NCBI GenBank assembly: GCA_965223985.1
Contig: OZ245030.1
Coordinates: 3,968,001 to 4,032,000 of the forward strand
From: JAPPKS01 sp963667895
Lineage (GTDB): Bacteria > Poribacteria > WGA-4E > PCPOR2b
DNA length: 64,000 bases
Reading direction: 5' to 3'
Below the pieces are notes generated by a model. The model was not told where the DNA came from and made no database searches. It saw only the letters and a list, made by a program, of their open reading frames with translations. The stretch's first letter is position 1. Each line of letters begins with the position of its first letter. Below, one piece after another: positions 17,671 to 26,885 of this stretch. A program made the translations under genes and the position numbers.

Positions 17671-20349
17671 ATGGATTATCAATCATTTAGAACGAAGGCT
17701 GTCGAATTCATGCTCAACCGCGATTGGAAGAAAAAAACTGCAAAGCGGAGAAGTTTTGAGCAAAGTTTATTTGACCACACACTTATTGAAATTGACGCCC
17801 TTATCACATTGCTACCGCTGCTGCAGCACACCTTCTCACCCTCCCTGACAGAGTCCGAGGAGCAAGTGCTATTAACGAGTGTTCTCGCACATGATGTTGG
17901 CAAGGAACTTGACGAATGGCAAGAATACGTGATGGGGCGACGTGAATTTCTCTCTGATGTAAATCGGGAATTAGCCGACGAGGTGGTTTCCGAATTGGCG
18001 AGTCAGTTCGGATCCAACAACGTTGAGGAGATGCTATCGTCCGTCCTTTTACACATGCGCTATGAAAGGACACCAGCTAATGTGACAAGTCGTCTTTTGT
18101 TTGGTCAGCATATAAATCCACGTTGGAAAACATTAGCAGACATTGTTGATGCGGTGGATAATCTGTGCTCAGCAAAAGGCCTTTTCGCCGGATTACAATG
18201 TGTGACAGAGAAAACGTGTATATCGAACCACCTCCGTACTAGCTATCATCTTGTGCAGATGCGGGGTGTTTCAACGACGTTGTTACATCGCGCCGCAATT
18301 TACACTTTTCTCGAATGCGGCTGGAGCCCGTTGTTACACTATAGCAATGGCACAATCTACGTAGCAAGTAGCGCGACTCAACCACTGGAGCCAAGCGTTG
18401 ATGAGATTCAAGCCCAAATGGCAGAGGGTATCGAAAAAGCCATGCCGCGTGAAATGGCGAAGTTAATCGTTGGTAGCCCGCTTCAGAGTATGATGCCGAA
18501 GGTTGACCTTTTCGACCATCAAGACCTGAAGGAATGCCTAAAGATTGCAGCACGGTGCATCAATCGAACAACATTTCGTAACAAACCAGAATCTGCACGA
18601 CGAAAAACCGTAGCAGACTACCTCAAACACAAGGGCGATGATTCACCCATTGACGAAAACAAGCTGGCATTGGAAACTGACCGGATTGGAATCGCACAGC
18701 CCGAAATGTGTGTATTCAAGTTCTTCAAGACGGCTTTGGCAGATAGTCTCCTAGGCAAACAAGTCACATCAGAAGCTGAAGAAATCTATGCCGATTTTGC
18801 AGAAGGTGGCGGGAAAAGGAAAGCACCGAAAGTAAACCCACAAAGCGTCGCACGGGCAGAATACGATGCCGTTTTCGGTGAAGGGGCTTACGCCGATTTG
18901 CAGTCCACATTAACATTAATGCCTGCCCGTGACATGGCACGTACCATTGACCGATTTTGGTCACTGGAGGGCTCACGGTTTGGACTCGATGTGTTGAAGA
19001 TTGGGTCTCTGCTTGACGACGACAAACGTGAGGAAATTCTCATCAATACCCTTGTAGATATTGCGGACAAAGTCTACACTGCGATACCTGCTGAAAACCG
19101 ACCGACCCGTGCAACATCGGAAGATATTGCACAATGTTTCATGCCCGACCTGATTCATCCATCACCCAAGCTGGACCTTGACGAGCTGATTGCACAGCAG
19201 ATACTGGCATACGGGGAAACAAAAGCAAACGCCCGAAAGGATAAAGGTTTGCATCTTTGCCCAATCTGTAATGGACATTTTGATGGCGGCACAAAGGCGA
19301 AAGCTGATTTCGTTGGCAACCCTGAAGGGCATACGAATCGCGGCGTTTCGCATGGCGGAGCCGGACAAATTGTCATCTGCGACACCTGCAAATACGAGCG
19401 ATTCCTCCAACAACTGTTGCTCGGTTCGCAGGTGGCCGATATTCTGGTATTATTCCCGCGCATGAATATCGGTCACAGTAGCGGTGAAGTGTTCCGACAA
19501 AAGGCCGTTCAGATTTGGGAGGAGGCATCAATCCGAATGACGGAAGCCAATCCGAAACCTGACTTGCATCTATCGTTTGCGCTCACTTACAACCTTGCTC
19601 AGAAACTGAACAATTACGATGTCTATCGCCTGAAGCCTGATGAAATTGTTGAAATTGTCACATATGAATCCAGTGCTGACACAAAAAAGCGTAATCGGCG
19701 AGATTTAGAAAAAGAGTTGAAAGCCACCTATGGTACGGATGAGCTCCACCTAGATGAAATCAACGATCTGTGGGATACTGATTTTGTAACAGTAGAAGAA
19801 GCCTTACAGGCTCTTATTGATGGCGAAGTCCAGGACGACGAAGCCCGCGATATTCGCAAAAAGGCATTTCGCTTAAATCCTCAGTTTTACATTGCCTGTC
19901 AGACACCACATATGATTCTTGTACCGTTGACGAACCCTGTGTCAATAGGTAATGAATCCGATACAAACGCAGGTCTCCGTGAGCTATATTTGACACTAAT
20001 CCTAGGGCTTTCATTGGATTGTTCGGTTGCTGTGGTCAAAGCCGGGGAGGTGATAACCTTTGAAGGGGGCGAGGGAGTCGCCCGTGTACCACCAACCTCT
20101 GCATTGCGTGAACTTGTCGGTGCCGAGTGGGTCTCTGTGGCAGCCGCCAAGCGATGGCTGGATGCCATCGGTGCTGTTGCATTGTTGGCAAACGCAACAG
20201 CTTTTCCTGAACGTTCCAATCTGTACCAAATTCTCAAGAGTCCAACGTTGGGCCATGTCCTTCGCCGAATTGAGCAAAAAAGCGAAAACGGCCAAGCGTA
20301 CATGCACCATTTTCATTTACTTGAACAAATGAAGGAGGTTCTCAGATGA
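17671..20349 (+). CDS. cas10d: Type I-D CRISPR effector large subunit Cas10d/Csc3 with HD nuclease domain
   Basis: 892 residues, ATG 17671 with 'ggag' 9 nt upstream. An N-terminal HD phosphohydrolase domain is seen as His36 ('LFDHTLIEID'), His74-Asp75 ('VLAHDVGKELDEW') and a later His ('SVLLHMRYE'). In type I-D this domain, carried by Cas10d instead of Cas3, cuts target DNA. A four-Cys zinc site is near residues 529-573 ('LCPICNGHF' and 'VICDTCKYE'). No GGDD is seen in the palm-like region, as expected for Cas10d. The length is slightly below the usual ~950-1000 aa, and the adjoining 212-aa gene may supply the missing C-terminal function. First gene of the operon; its stop overlaps the next start (ATGA). 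Confidence 0.9.
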   Translation: MDYQSFRTKAVEFMLNRDWKKKTAKRRSFEQSLFDHTLIEIDALITLLPLLQHTFSPSLTESEEQVLLTSVLAHDVGKELDEWQEYVMGRREFLSDVNRELADEVVSELASQFGSNNVEEMLSSVLLHMRYERTPANVTSRLLFGQHINPRWKTLADIVDAVDNLCSAKGLFAGLQCVTEKTCISNHLRTSYHLVQMRGVSTTLLHRAAIYTFLECGWSPLLHYSNGTIYVASSATQPLEPSVDEIQAQMAEGIEKAMPREMAKLIVGSPLQSMMPKVDLFDHQDLKECLKIAARCINRTTFRNKPESARRKTVADYLKHKGDDSPIDENKLALETDRIGIAQPEMCVFKFFKTALADSLLGKQVTSEAEEIYADFAEGGGKRKAPKVNPQSVARAEYDAVFGEGAYADLQSTLTLMPARDMARTIDRFWSLEGSRFGLDVLKIGSLLDDDKREEILINTLVDIADKVYTAIPAENRPTRATSEDIAQCFMPDLIHPSPKLDLDELIAQQILAYGETKANARKDKGLHLCPICNGHFDGGTKAKADFVGNPEGHTNRGVSHGGAGQIVICDTCKYERFLQQLLLGSQVADILVLFPRMNIGHSSGEVFRQKAVQIWEEASIRMTEANPKPDLHLSFALTYNLAQKLNNYDVYRLKPDEIVEIVTYESSADTKKRNRRDLEKELKATYGTDELHLDEINDLWDTDFVTVEEALQALIDGEVQDDEARDIRKKAFRLNPQFYIACQTPHMILVPLTNPVSIGNESDTNAGLRELYLTLILGLSLDCSVAVVKAGEVITFEGGEGVARVPPTSALRELVGAEWVSVAAAKRWLDAIGAVALLANATAFPERSNLYQILKSPTLGHVLRRIEQKSENGQAYMHHFHLLEQMKEVLR

Positions 20350-20984
20350 GACAATTAATTATAACTAAAGGAGAGCGATTTGATATCGAAACTGTTCGCC
20401 CCAAAATTGAACGAATCGCTGATTCCTTTAACCGGTATCTTAATGAGTATCGTCCCAAAACCACCCGAACGATGCACGGCGTTATGGGACCTGTGCCGAT
20501 GATTCTTGATGGCGCCCGTGTCCGAAAAGAAGATGCTCAAACGTTAGTAGGAAAGGCAGTACGTGCCCATGAAATGAACGAGAATAACCGCGGGTATTTA
20601 TCACCTTCTGCGCTTGAAGCACTTGAGACAGGAACGCGCCATTTATTGGCATTGTGCGACGAAGTACCCATCACAACCATCTCCAAGGTTACTGAACGCG
20701 TTCGTTACACAGTCTACTACGCGCGAAGAAAAAAGGATATTGAGTGGTTGGAACAGACGCGCAAGGCGTATATTGAGTTTCTACGAAAACGTTACAGCGA
20801 TGAACTTGCACTCGCTACAGCGTGGGGGGAGAAGTCATTGAAATTCAACGATGTCCGTTTCCCCTCTCGGCGCACTCAAGCGTTTAGAGATGCAAACGAT
20901 GTGAAGAAGGGAGATATTCTTAGTTTCTGGGAGTCTGCCGACACCGAACCCATCATTGACGACGAGGAGGACCATAATGAGTAG
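20346..20984 (+). CDS. Unrecognised 212-aa protein inside the type I-D operon (possible Cas11-like small subunit)
   Basis: 212 residues. The ATG overlaps the cas10d stop, and the 3' end overlaps csc2 by 8 nt, so it is translated as an integral operon member. It is largely helical, basic in its centre and acidic at the C-terminus ('IIDDEEDHNE'). Readable stretches include 'RPKIERIADSFNRYLNEYRP', 'YIEFLRKRYSDELALATAWG' and 'GDILSFWES'. In well-studied I-D systems Cas11d is made from an internal start at the 3' end of cas10d. A separate gene directly after a somewhat short cas10d suggests a stand-alone small subunit, but no homology is recognised. It lacks the Gly-rich loop expected of Cas6, so it is probably not the missing crRNA nuclease. 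Confidence 0.75.
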   Translation: MRQLIITKGERFDIETVRPKIERIADSFNRYLNEYRPKTTRTMHGVMGPVPMILDGARVRKEDAQTLVGKAVRAHEMNENNRGYLSPSALEALETGTRHLLALCDEVPITTISKVTERVRYTVYYARRKKDIEWLEQTRKAYIEFLRKRYSDELALATAWGEKSLKFNDVRFPSRRTQAFRDANDVKKGDILSFWESADTEPIIDDEEDHNE

Positions 20985-21912
20985 TTTAGACCTATTGAAA
21001 CCCTTTACCTTAGAGAAACCGCAACCGCTGATCGGTGCAAAGACGGTTCAAATCTTACTGATGCGTGAAATACTAGATTACACAGTTCTGCGCACAGAAG
21101 ACACACGCGAACTTAACACAGTCGCTACGCCTCTTTCAATTAACAATGGTGATGAGGCTACCATGCGAGTTGCATTTCTGGCGACAAAGCAAAAAGCTGC
21201 TGAATCACGGCAGCTCGAGCAACTCCTGCGAACAGGGATCTCTGAAGCGGATATGTCAGCAACAGAGTGTTATCTGAAAGATAAGCTCTGCCTTGAATGT
21301 CCTCGCTGTACCTTATTTGGTGCAACCAGCACAGAATCCGGACGTGCAAATCGAGCCAACATCAAGCACCGCATTGAGTATTCGACAGCGTTTTCCCTGC
21401 TCCCATTTGAGAATATCGAATCCGTAACGACGTTCAACGCAATAAATGACCTCAACCAAACAACCGGACAAGCATTGGGCAATCGCTATGCTGTCATCCC
21501 TGCAACCGTATTTCCAAGCATTATCAGCTTGCGGAGCGCAACGCTCACTGAGGTTATTTTGACTATCAAAACGTTGTTGGCAAGCAAAAGCTACGGTGCA
21601 GAATCCCGAATCGGTGGCGATGTGCGTAACTCTGTTTTCGGAATCATAGGGGGTTGGGAGGAGGTTATCACCCCACTTGAACTCACGCTTGAGCTTTATG
21701 ACCAACGTGATAACTTAGTCGGCGATACCTTCAAAACGATTGCTGAGAAGTATAAACCGTTGACAGGCAATCCTGATCGAGTGACCATTTTCTCGCCAGA
21801 TCAGGTAGATGCAATCATCGAAGCTGCTGCGAATACACCACTCAATCAATCGTTATTGACGACAGCTTACAACGATGCGAAAGCCTATGTCGAAGCCCAA
21901 CATAAAAAGTAA
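20977..21912 (+). CDS. csc2: Type I-D Cas7-family backbone protein Csc2
   Basis: 311 residues from ATG 20977, which has 'gacgaggagg' just upstream; an in-frame ATG at 20956 lacks such a site. The diagnostic Csc2 cysteine cluster 'CLECPRCTLFG' is at about residues 105-115. The RRM-like segments ('VFPSIISLRSATLTEVILTI', 'ESRIGGDVRNSVFGIIGG') resemble the Cas7 fold that coats the crRNA spacer. It overlaps the 212-aa gene by 8 nt and is followed by a 71-bp gap carrying a hairpin repeat before csc1. Confidence 0.88.
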   Translation: MSSLDLLKPFTLEKPQPLIGAKTVQILLMREILDYTVLRTEDTRELNTVATPLSINNGDEATMRVAFLATKQKAAESRQLEQLLRTGISEADMSATECYLKDKLCLECPRCTLFGATSTESGRANRANIKHRIEYSTAFSLLPFENIESVTTFNAINDLNQTTGQALGNRYAVIPATVFPSIISLRSATLTEVILTIKTLLASKSYGAESRIGGDVRNSVFGIIGGWEEVITPLELTLELYDQRDNLVGDTFKTIAEKYKPLTGNPDRVTIFSPDQVDAIIEAAANTPLNQSLLTTAYNDAKAYVEAQHKK

Positions 21913-21919
21913 GTGCCCA

Positions 21920-21953
21920 AGAAACCGAGTTTTTTCCGAAAAACTCCGTTTCT
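21920..21953. repeat. GAAACC...GGTTTC-type hairpin repeat, copy 2, between csc2 and csc1
   Basis: 'gaaaccgagttttttcc' pairs with 'gaaaaactccgtttc'. The stem is 12-14 bp with one mismatch. It lies 8 bp after the csc2 stop and 31 bp before csc1. It could attenuate or stabilise the operon mRNA, setting the Csc2:Csc1 ratio, since Csc2 is needed in several copies per complex (inference). Confidence 0.65.
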
Positions 21954-21983
21954 CCATACGCATCAGCCAAGCGAGGTGGCAAC

Positions 21984-22739
21984 ATGGCAAACGCAATTCG
22001 GCTTTATGAACACGGAGTGCGTGTATTTGCAGGACGACTGTATAACCATGATTATCTCTGGTTCTCCTCCAACGAAATCAGCAAAGTCTCAACGACCCAA
22101 CCCATCCTGCACAACTACGCGCTCTGTTATGCGCTTTCGCAACGTTCCTACGGAGTCTACCTTGGTTCAACGCCAAAGTATGTTGAAGATCCGGATGGTG
22201 AATTCAATTCGATGCCACTCTACGCAACGCCTGCACATGCCGATCATCCCGATAATATATCGCGTACGACTATTACCTTCAATGCCGTTGATTCACGCAC
22301 ATTGACAACGGGTGATAGCAAATCAATGAATACACCGAATTTGGGAAAACGAGTCTACATCAACCCAGCGTGGGAATCAACAGAGGCAGAACGTCCAGAA
22401 AAAGGCTATCAATTCTACGTTTTCACATTTGACAATTCCCGTCCGCCAGGGGTAATACGACTCGGTAAGAAAGGGGCTTCAATGCGTATTCGGTGGGATG
22501 AGGTCCCCCAACCTGTCGCAATCTACCGTGAGGAGGAACAAAGCCCAACACACCCAATTAACCCTTTGGATGTCAACGGAAATCTCGTCAGTTATCATCC
22601 GGTGATGATTCCGCCACATCTATTATTTCGGACAGCAACGCTTACCGAAGATTGGTGGCTATTCTTTAGTGCTGGCAGAGCCCGGCATACCATACACCTC
22701 CCCAAACGTGTTTTGAGCCGAATTGGAGGGGTATCATGA
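21984..22739 (+). CDS. csc1: Type I-D Cas5-family protein Csc1
   Basis: 251 residues, ATG 21984 with 'gcgaggtggcaac' upstream. The N-terminal RAMP fold of Csc1 is visible ('GVRVFAGRLYNHDYLWFSSN', then 'PILHNYALCYALS', where the NYAL motif is conserved in Csc1). A Gly-rich segment ('GVIRLGKKGASMRI') and a C-terminal strand follow. Csc1 binds the 5' handle of the crRNA and contacts the PAM side of the target. Its stop overlaps the cas3' start (ATGA). Confidence 0.87.
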   Translation: MANAIRLYEHGVRVFAGRLYNHDYLWFSSNEISKVSTTQPILHNYALCYALSQRSYGVYLGSTPKYVEDPDGEFNSMPLYATPAHADHPDNISRTTITFNAVDSRTLTTGDSKSMNTPNLGKRVYINPAWESTEAERPEKGYQFYVFTFDNSRPPGVIRLGKKGASMRIRWDEVPQPVAIYREEEQSPTHPINPLDVNGNLVSYHPVMIPPHLLFRTATLTEDWWLFFSAGRARHTIHLPKRVLSRIGGVS

Positions 22740-24757
22740 GAATTCAGGGCTACTCTTATGAACAAGTCACTGTAGAAGATGTGCAAACCCATCTTTATCC
22801 ACATCAAGCCGCCATGTACAACGAATGGTCCAATCACACCGGATTCCTACTCGTGACCAAAACAGGGAGTGGCAAAACTCGGGCGACAGCGTTACCCGTA
22901 TTGAAAAACCATGAATCTGCTGTTTTTGTCTACCCCACAAACGCGCTGATTCAAGATCAATCACGGGCTATTCAGCAATTGATGGATGACGAGGGAATAA
23001 CATATCGGGAGCGGACGCCGGAAACAACAAACGAAAGGGTGGGAACTGAAGAATATGAAATCGTTAAAATTAGCGCCCTGACGCTCGCAGCATTTGCAAA
23101 GGCCTGGAGAATGGGTGAAAAGCAAAAAGGGGACGCATTGATAAAACTTATTGGTCAAGAGAAACGAAAAATTGTATTGATTAACCCCGATATTCTTTAT
23201 CTTCTGTACTCTTTGCGCTACCGTGGCAGTCCAGAAGTTTTGTCACATTTTCAAGCATATAAGACCATTGTATTTGACGAATTTCATCTCTACAACGGAG
23301 TTGAACTAACCCACGCGCTTTTCCTCATTTTTTGGGCACAACGTATGGGTGCATTCCAACGGGTTGTGTTGCTCTCTGCCACTCCGAATGAAGAGGTCAA
23401 AACCTATCTGAATCGACTGCTCAACCCATTTGTCGTTGATGCTGATGTAACAGTCCCGCAACCTATCTGTGGCGAGCGCACAGTCGCCCATGATGTAGAA
23501 CTCAATGCCTTGCCGGTTGCTCGGGATGTCGTCGAAACAGCACAATCAAAGGTACTTGAACTTCAGAGCAAACTATACCAACTCCAGGCAGAAATCCAAG
23601 AAGCAAACAGCACAGGAGACTATGTACCTTGTGTCGTTATCCTCAATTCAGTTGTCAACGCCATCGCGCTGGAAGACGCTCTCGTTGAGGCGGGGATACC
23701 ACGTACAGAAATCGCACCAATTCGCGGGCTTTCAGCTCGGAGTAGTCGAGATGTGAGAGGCAAGATGCTTGTCATCGGTACAGCGGCAATCGAAGTTGGA
23801 ATCGACTTCAAAACTGATTATCTGATTTTTGAGGCGGGCAACCAAGCATCGTTCATGCAGCGATTTGGACGGCTTGGAAGACATAGCATCGGACAAGCGT
23901 TCCTACTCGCTGCTCCGCGTGAATGCGAAGCGGTAAAATCGCTTGGAGATGATATTTCCCGGCACGCTCTAGAGGAGGGTGTCAAAACCATCTATCCCGG
24001 CCAGGATGCGAAAGGATGGTTTGTTGATACGCAGTGTGGCGCGTTTACCGTGCTTGCCCAAGCCGAGAACTTTCGCAGTAGGATTATCGACGATTGGTCT
24101 GCTGATGAAACGGTGAAAACTGAAATTGAAACATGGTTAGATGCTGCTCTGATAGACTATGCAACAAAGATGCGTCTAACTCAGATGAAACGTGCACGAT
24201 CGAAACTTCGACGTAAGACAACTTGGTTTGAACATTACAAAGAACTTGACTCATTCCGTACCTCTCTACCGAGTCAGGAGGTTTGGGATGTTGGTGAAAA
24301 AGAGAGAGATCGTGATTGGTCTTACAATGCCGATGTCAAAATGTTGCTTACTCGTGCCGAGCGGTTATGGTACAACGACAAACATGACCGCCTCTACGTC
24401 AAGGGATACAGAAAGTACCGACAAGTGTGGTTTGCAAAAACCTTCGAGGATGAACATGAAGATGAATGCTGTGGCATACTTCGTACAACCGCCGATTATT
24501 CAAAAGAAGAGATGCAGTTCATACAAGAAGGTCATTTGACATCGGTCTCACATGTGATGGCAAAGCAGAAATACAAAGAACGTGTCACGGGCCGTTTATT
24601 TGTTCTCGCGCCGGAAGATTTACGCCACCAATTAGACTGGCGACTAGCGTGGTTTCGATGCGGTAGGCGTGGACAGTACATCATTGCTTTTGACGGTGAC
24701 GCCCTTCTGCTGAAAGAAATCTATGATCGGGTATTGAAACAAAGTAACAGGCAATGA
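22736..24757 (+). CDS. cas3: Type I-D helicase Cas3' (no HD domain)
   Basis: 673 residues, ATG 22736 overlapping the csc1 stop. Superfamily-2 helicase motifs: Walker A 'TKTGSGKTRATALPV' at ~residue 40, 'IVFDEFHLYNG' (DEFH box) at ~180, 'LLSATP' at ~213, and motif VI 'QRFGRLGRHS' at ~378. The HD nuclease is absent, consistent with type I-D, where it sits on Cas10d. The C-terminal ~200 residues are an accessory domain. The stop overlaps the ATG of a cas1-like stump, showing that the operon once continued directly into an adaptation module. Confidence 0.92.
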   Translation: MRIQGYSYEQVTVEDVQTHLYPHQAAMYNEWSNHTGFLLVTKTGSGKTRATALPVLKNHESAVFVYPTNALIQDQSRAIQQLMDDEGITYRERTPETTNERVGTEEYEIVKISALTLAAFAKAWRMGEKQKGDALIKLIGQEKRKIVLINPDILYLLYSLRYRGSPEVLSHFQAYKTIVFDEFHLYNGVELTHALFLIFWAQRMGAFQRVVLLSATPNEEVKTYLNRLLNPFVVDADVTVPQPICGERTVAHDVELNALPVARDVVETAQSKVLELQSKLYQLQAEIQEANSTGDYVPCVVILNSVVNAIALEDALVEAGIPRTEIAPIRGLSARSSRDVRGKMLVIGTAAIEVGIDFKTDYLIFEAGNQASFMQRFGRLGRHSIGQAFLLAAPRECEAVKSLGDDISRHALEEGVKTIYPGQDAKGWFVDTQCGAFTVLAQAENFRSRIIDDWSADETVKTEIETWLDAALIDYATKMRLTQMKRARSKLRRKTTWFEHYKELDSFRTSLPSQEVWDVGEKERDRDWSYNADVKMLLTRAERLWYNDKHDRLYVKGYRKYRQVWFAKTFEDEHEDECCGILRTTADYSKEEMQFIQEGHLTSVSHVMAKQKYKERVTGRLFVLAPEDLRHQLDWRLAWFRCGRRGQYIIAFDGDALLLKEIYDRVLKQSNRQ

Positions 24758-24846
24758 ACCAACTAATCATCTCCGACAACGGCGCATACCCCGGCAAACG
24801 CTCCGAGCGTGTCCGCCTACGATACAAATCGCCGGACAAGTCGTAT
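24754..24846 (+). pseudogene. cas1: 5' stump of an older cas1 gene
   Basis: The first ~30 codons ('MNQLIISDNGAYPGKRSERV...') match the start of the intact cas1 at 25746 ('MNQLIISDFGTYLGKHSERV') with about three quarters DNA identity, then similarity stops abruptly near 24840 where the opposite-strand VOC gene begins. The ATG overlaps the cas3' stop, the normal operon position for cas1. The divergence between stump and intact copy suggests two distinct cas1 lineages or an old duplication, not a recent one. Confidence 0.75.
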
Positions 24847-24856
24847 CTTAAACATA

Positions 24857-25258
24857 CTAGTCGCTGTAGGGTTCATCTGCTTTCGGTGCAGACCCGATTC
24901 GTAGAACGTGACCGTCCAGGTCCTCGACTTTCAGCTCGTATGCCCACGGACGGTTCGTTGGCGTTTCTCGAATCGTCGCACCGCTCGCTTTGTATTCCTC
25001 ATAAAATGCATTGGCATCTTCGACGCCAATCCAAATCCAGGTTCCGGGGTGACCCTGTCCACCTTCGCAAAGCATGATGGAAACGCCATCGCGTGATACA
25101 CCTCCGAAGTCAGGTGGGTCGCCCCAGTCCCAATCCTTTGTGAAGCCGAGGACGTTCACATAATAGTCAATGCTCGCAGCGAAGTTCTTGACATTTAAAA
25201 TTGGTACGATGCACTCTACCTTGAGGTCACTTTCTTTTGCTGTGGTTCCATTGGACAT
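24857..25258 (-). CDS. VOC/glyoxalase-bleomycin-resistance family protein inserted in the cas operon
   Basis: 133 residues, ATG 25258 preceded by 'aaaggataatcttaag'. One vicinal-oxygen-chelate unit repeated twice in outline: 'CIVPILNVKNFAASIDYYVN' with 'VLGFTKDWDW', then 'WIWIGVEDANAFYEEYKASG' and 'VEDLDGHVLRIG'. Such proteins are lyases, dioxygenases or antibiotic-binding proteins; the substrate is unknown. It lies on the opposite strand between the cas1 stump and the second cas1, so it looks like cargo of the event that broke the operon. No transposase or inverted repeat was seen at its borders. Confidence 0.85.
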   Translation of the reverse strand: MSNGTTAKESDLKVECIVPILNVKNFAASIDYYVNVLGFTKDWDWGDPPDFGGVSRDGVSIMLCEGGQGHPGTWIWIGVEDANAFYEEYKASGATIRETPTNRPWAYELKVEDLDGHVLRIGSAPKADEPYSD

Positions 25259-25745
25259 CTTAAGATTATCCTTTGTTTAGAATTCGCATTATGTCGGCTT
25301 AACGTCAAACTGAAATCGTGATAAAGTCCAGCCCAAAGTCGGGTGGTAACTCTATTGTGTCAAAGCCACATACGACTCGGACGTGGCATTGACATTCGAT
25401 TCAGCCTCTGCCGCTGCTAACGCCACTGATTAAGAATGTGGATTTCGTTGAAAATGGGCAACTCTGAAGCTAGAAAGTTTGCGATCGCCCTGACGGTATC
25501 GGCACAACTCACATGTTTACGAACGTTGTTGTCACGATAGATAACAAAAATACCCGAAATTCAAGGCTGACGCAAGAATTTAGACCACACCGTATAGCTG
25601 TCTCTGAAAGAAACCAACTTTTGCGGGAAAAAAAGGATCTCTATCAGAATATTCTAGCGCACTCGTTATTCTTTCGTTTGATCAGTCATTATCCATTCCC
25701 TTCATTGGTTCCGTTGCACGTCTGCTATTCCAGTAGGAGAAAAAG
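25259..25745. other. Intergenic between the VOC gene and the second adaptation module
   Basis: 487 bp with no gene that can be supported; the longest frame is 78 codons and has no ribosome binding site. No cas6-like Gly-rich motif is coded in any frame I read. It must contain divergent promoters for the VOC gene and cas1. The cas1 ribosome binding site ('gtaggagaaaaag') is at its right edge. Confidence 0.5.
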
Positions 25746-26855
25746 ATGAACCAACTCATAATCTCCGACTTCGGCACATACCTCGGCAAGCATTCCGAGC
25801 GCGTCAGCGTCCGATACCGAGACAAAGAGCGTGAGAAAGAAGAACACGCAATGATGGACCTCGACCAGATTGTTATCGCCTCGCGCGGCGTCAGTGTGTC
25901 TTCAGACCTGATTGAAGCATGTACCGAGCGTGGCATCGAAATCTCGTTTCTCAGCTTCAACGGTATACCGTATGCGAAACTCAACAGCCCGTCCCTGACC
26001 GCAACTGTGATTTCGCGGCGCGAGCAACTCGCCGCCTACCACGATGAACGCGGATTAGAAATCGCCAAACGGTTCGCTGGGGGTAAGCTGCAAAATCAAG
26101 TAAACACCGTCCGCTATTTCGGTAAATATCGCAAGAAACAGGCGCCCAAAAAATACGCCGAACTGACCGAACGGCTCACGAAGATTCAGGAACTCATCGA
26201 AAAGATTCAGCACGTTCAATCTGCAACCGTTGCGCCAGCAAGCGAACCGCCAATTGACAACGCACGCGGCACATTGCTCAACCTTGAAGGACGCGCCGGA
26301 GCGCTTTACTGGGAATGCGTCCAGCGGCTGTTGCCTGCTGGACGCTTCACAACCCGAAACCATCAAGGCGCCGTCGACGATGTCAACGCGCTGCTGAATT
26401 ACGGGTACGGAATACTCTACTCGCAGATTTGGAGCGCACTCTCACTCGCGGGTCTTGAGCCGTTTGCGGGATTCCTGCACGTCGATCGTCCCGGCAAACC
26501 TTCGTTAGTGTTGGACTTCATTAAGGAGTTCCGCCAAACTGTCGTGGATAGAGTTGTGTTTGCCATGATAAACAAACGATTTAACGTAGAGTGGGAAGAA
26601 CCCGATAGCGGCGCTGCCAAAGCTGCGCACCAAGCCTCAAAATCCGATTCGACAGCCGTAATTACGTCGCAACGTCGTCTAAGTCGGGACACGCGTCGTG
26701 CAATTGCCGATCGTGTGCTAGGGCGACTTCAAGAAACACAACGGTTCGAACGGAAAGAACAGAAACTGTGCAACATCATCCAACTCCAAGCCCGCCATCT
26801 GGCGATGTTCCTGCGACGAGAACGCGATTATCAACCCTTCATCGCCGCATGGTAA
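25746..26855 (+). CDS. cas1: CRISPR integrase Cas1
   Basis: 369 residues, ATG 25746 with 'taggagaaaaag' upstream. The N-terminal beta domain ('MNQLIISDFGTYLGKHSERV', 'IVIASRGVSVSSDLIEAC') and the helical catalytic domain are complete. Metal ligands are in 'ALYWECVQRLLP' (Glu), 'AGFLHVDRPGKPSLVLDFI' (His, Asp) and 'KEFR' (Glu). It is slightly longer than the typical 320-340 aa because of a basic C-terminal tail. It heads a cas1-cas2-cas4 module separate from the effector operon. Confidence 0.95.
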   Translation: MNQLIISDFGTYLGKHSERVSVRYRDKEREKEEHAMMDLDQIVIASRGVSVSSDLIEACTERGIEISFLSFNGIPYAKLNSPSLTATVISRREQLAAYHDERGLEIAKRFAGGKLQNQVNTVRYFGKYRKKQAPKKYAELTERLTKIQELIEKIQHVQSATVAPASEPPIDNARGTLLNLEGRAGALYWECVQRLLPAGRFTTRNHQGAVDDVNALLNYGYGILYSQIWSALSLAGLEPFAGFLHVDRPGKPSLVLDFIKEFRQTVVDRVVFAMINKRFNVEWEEPDSGAAKAAHQASKSDSTAVITSQRRLSRDTRRAIADRVLGRLQETQRFERKEQKLCNIIQLQARHLAMFLRRERDYQPFIAAW

Positions 26856-26885
26856 CAAACCGATCCTTGAAACCGAGTAATTCTT

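Noticed and set aside
17671..20349. Cas10 of a type III system
   Set aside because: Csc1/Csc2 partners, a separate Cas3' helicase and lack of a GGDD cyclase motif indicate type I-D.
20346..20984. 212-aa protein as Cas6
   Set aside because: No RAMP-like Gly-rich loop or catalytic His pattern; mostly helical.
24857..25258. VOC gene as part of a transposon
   Set aside because: No inverted repeats, target duplications or transposase fragments were found at its borders; only its position in the broken operon is unusual.
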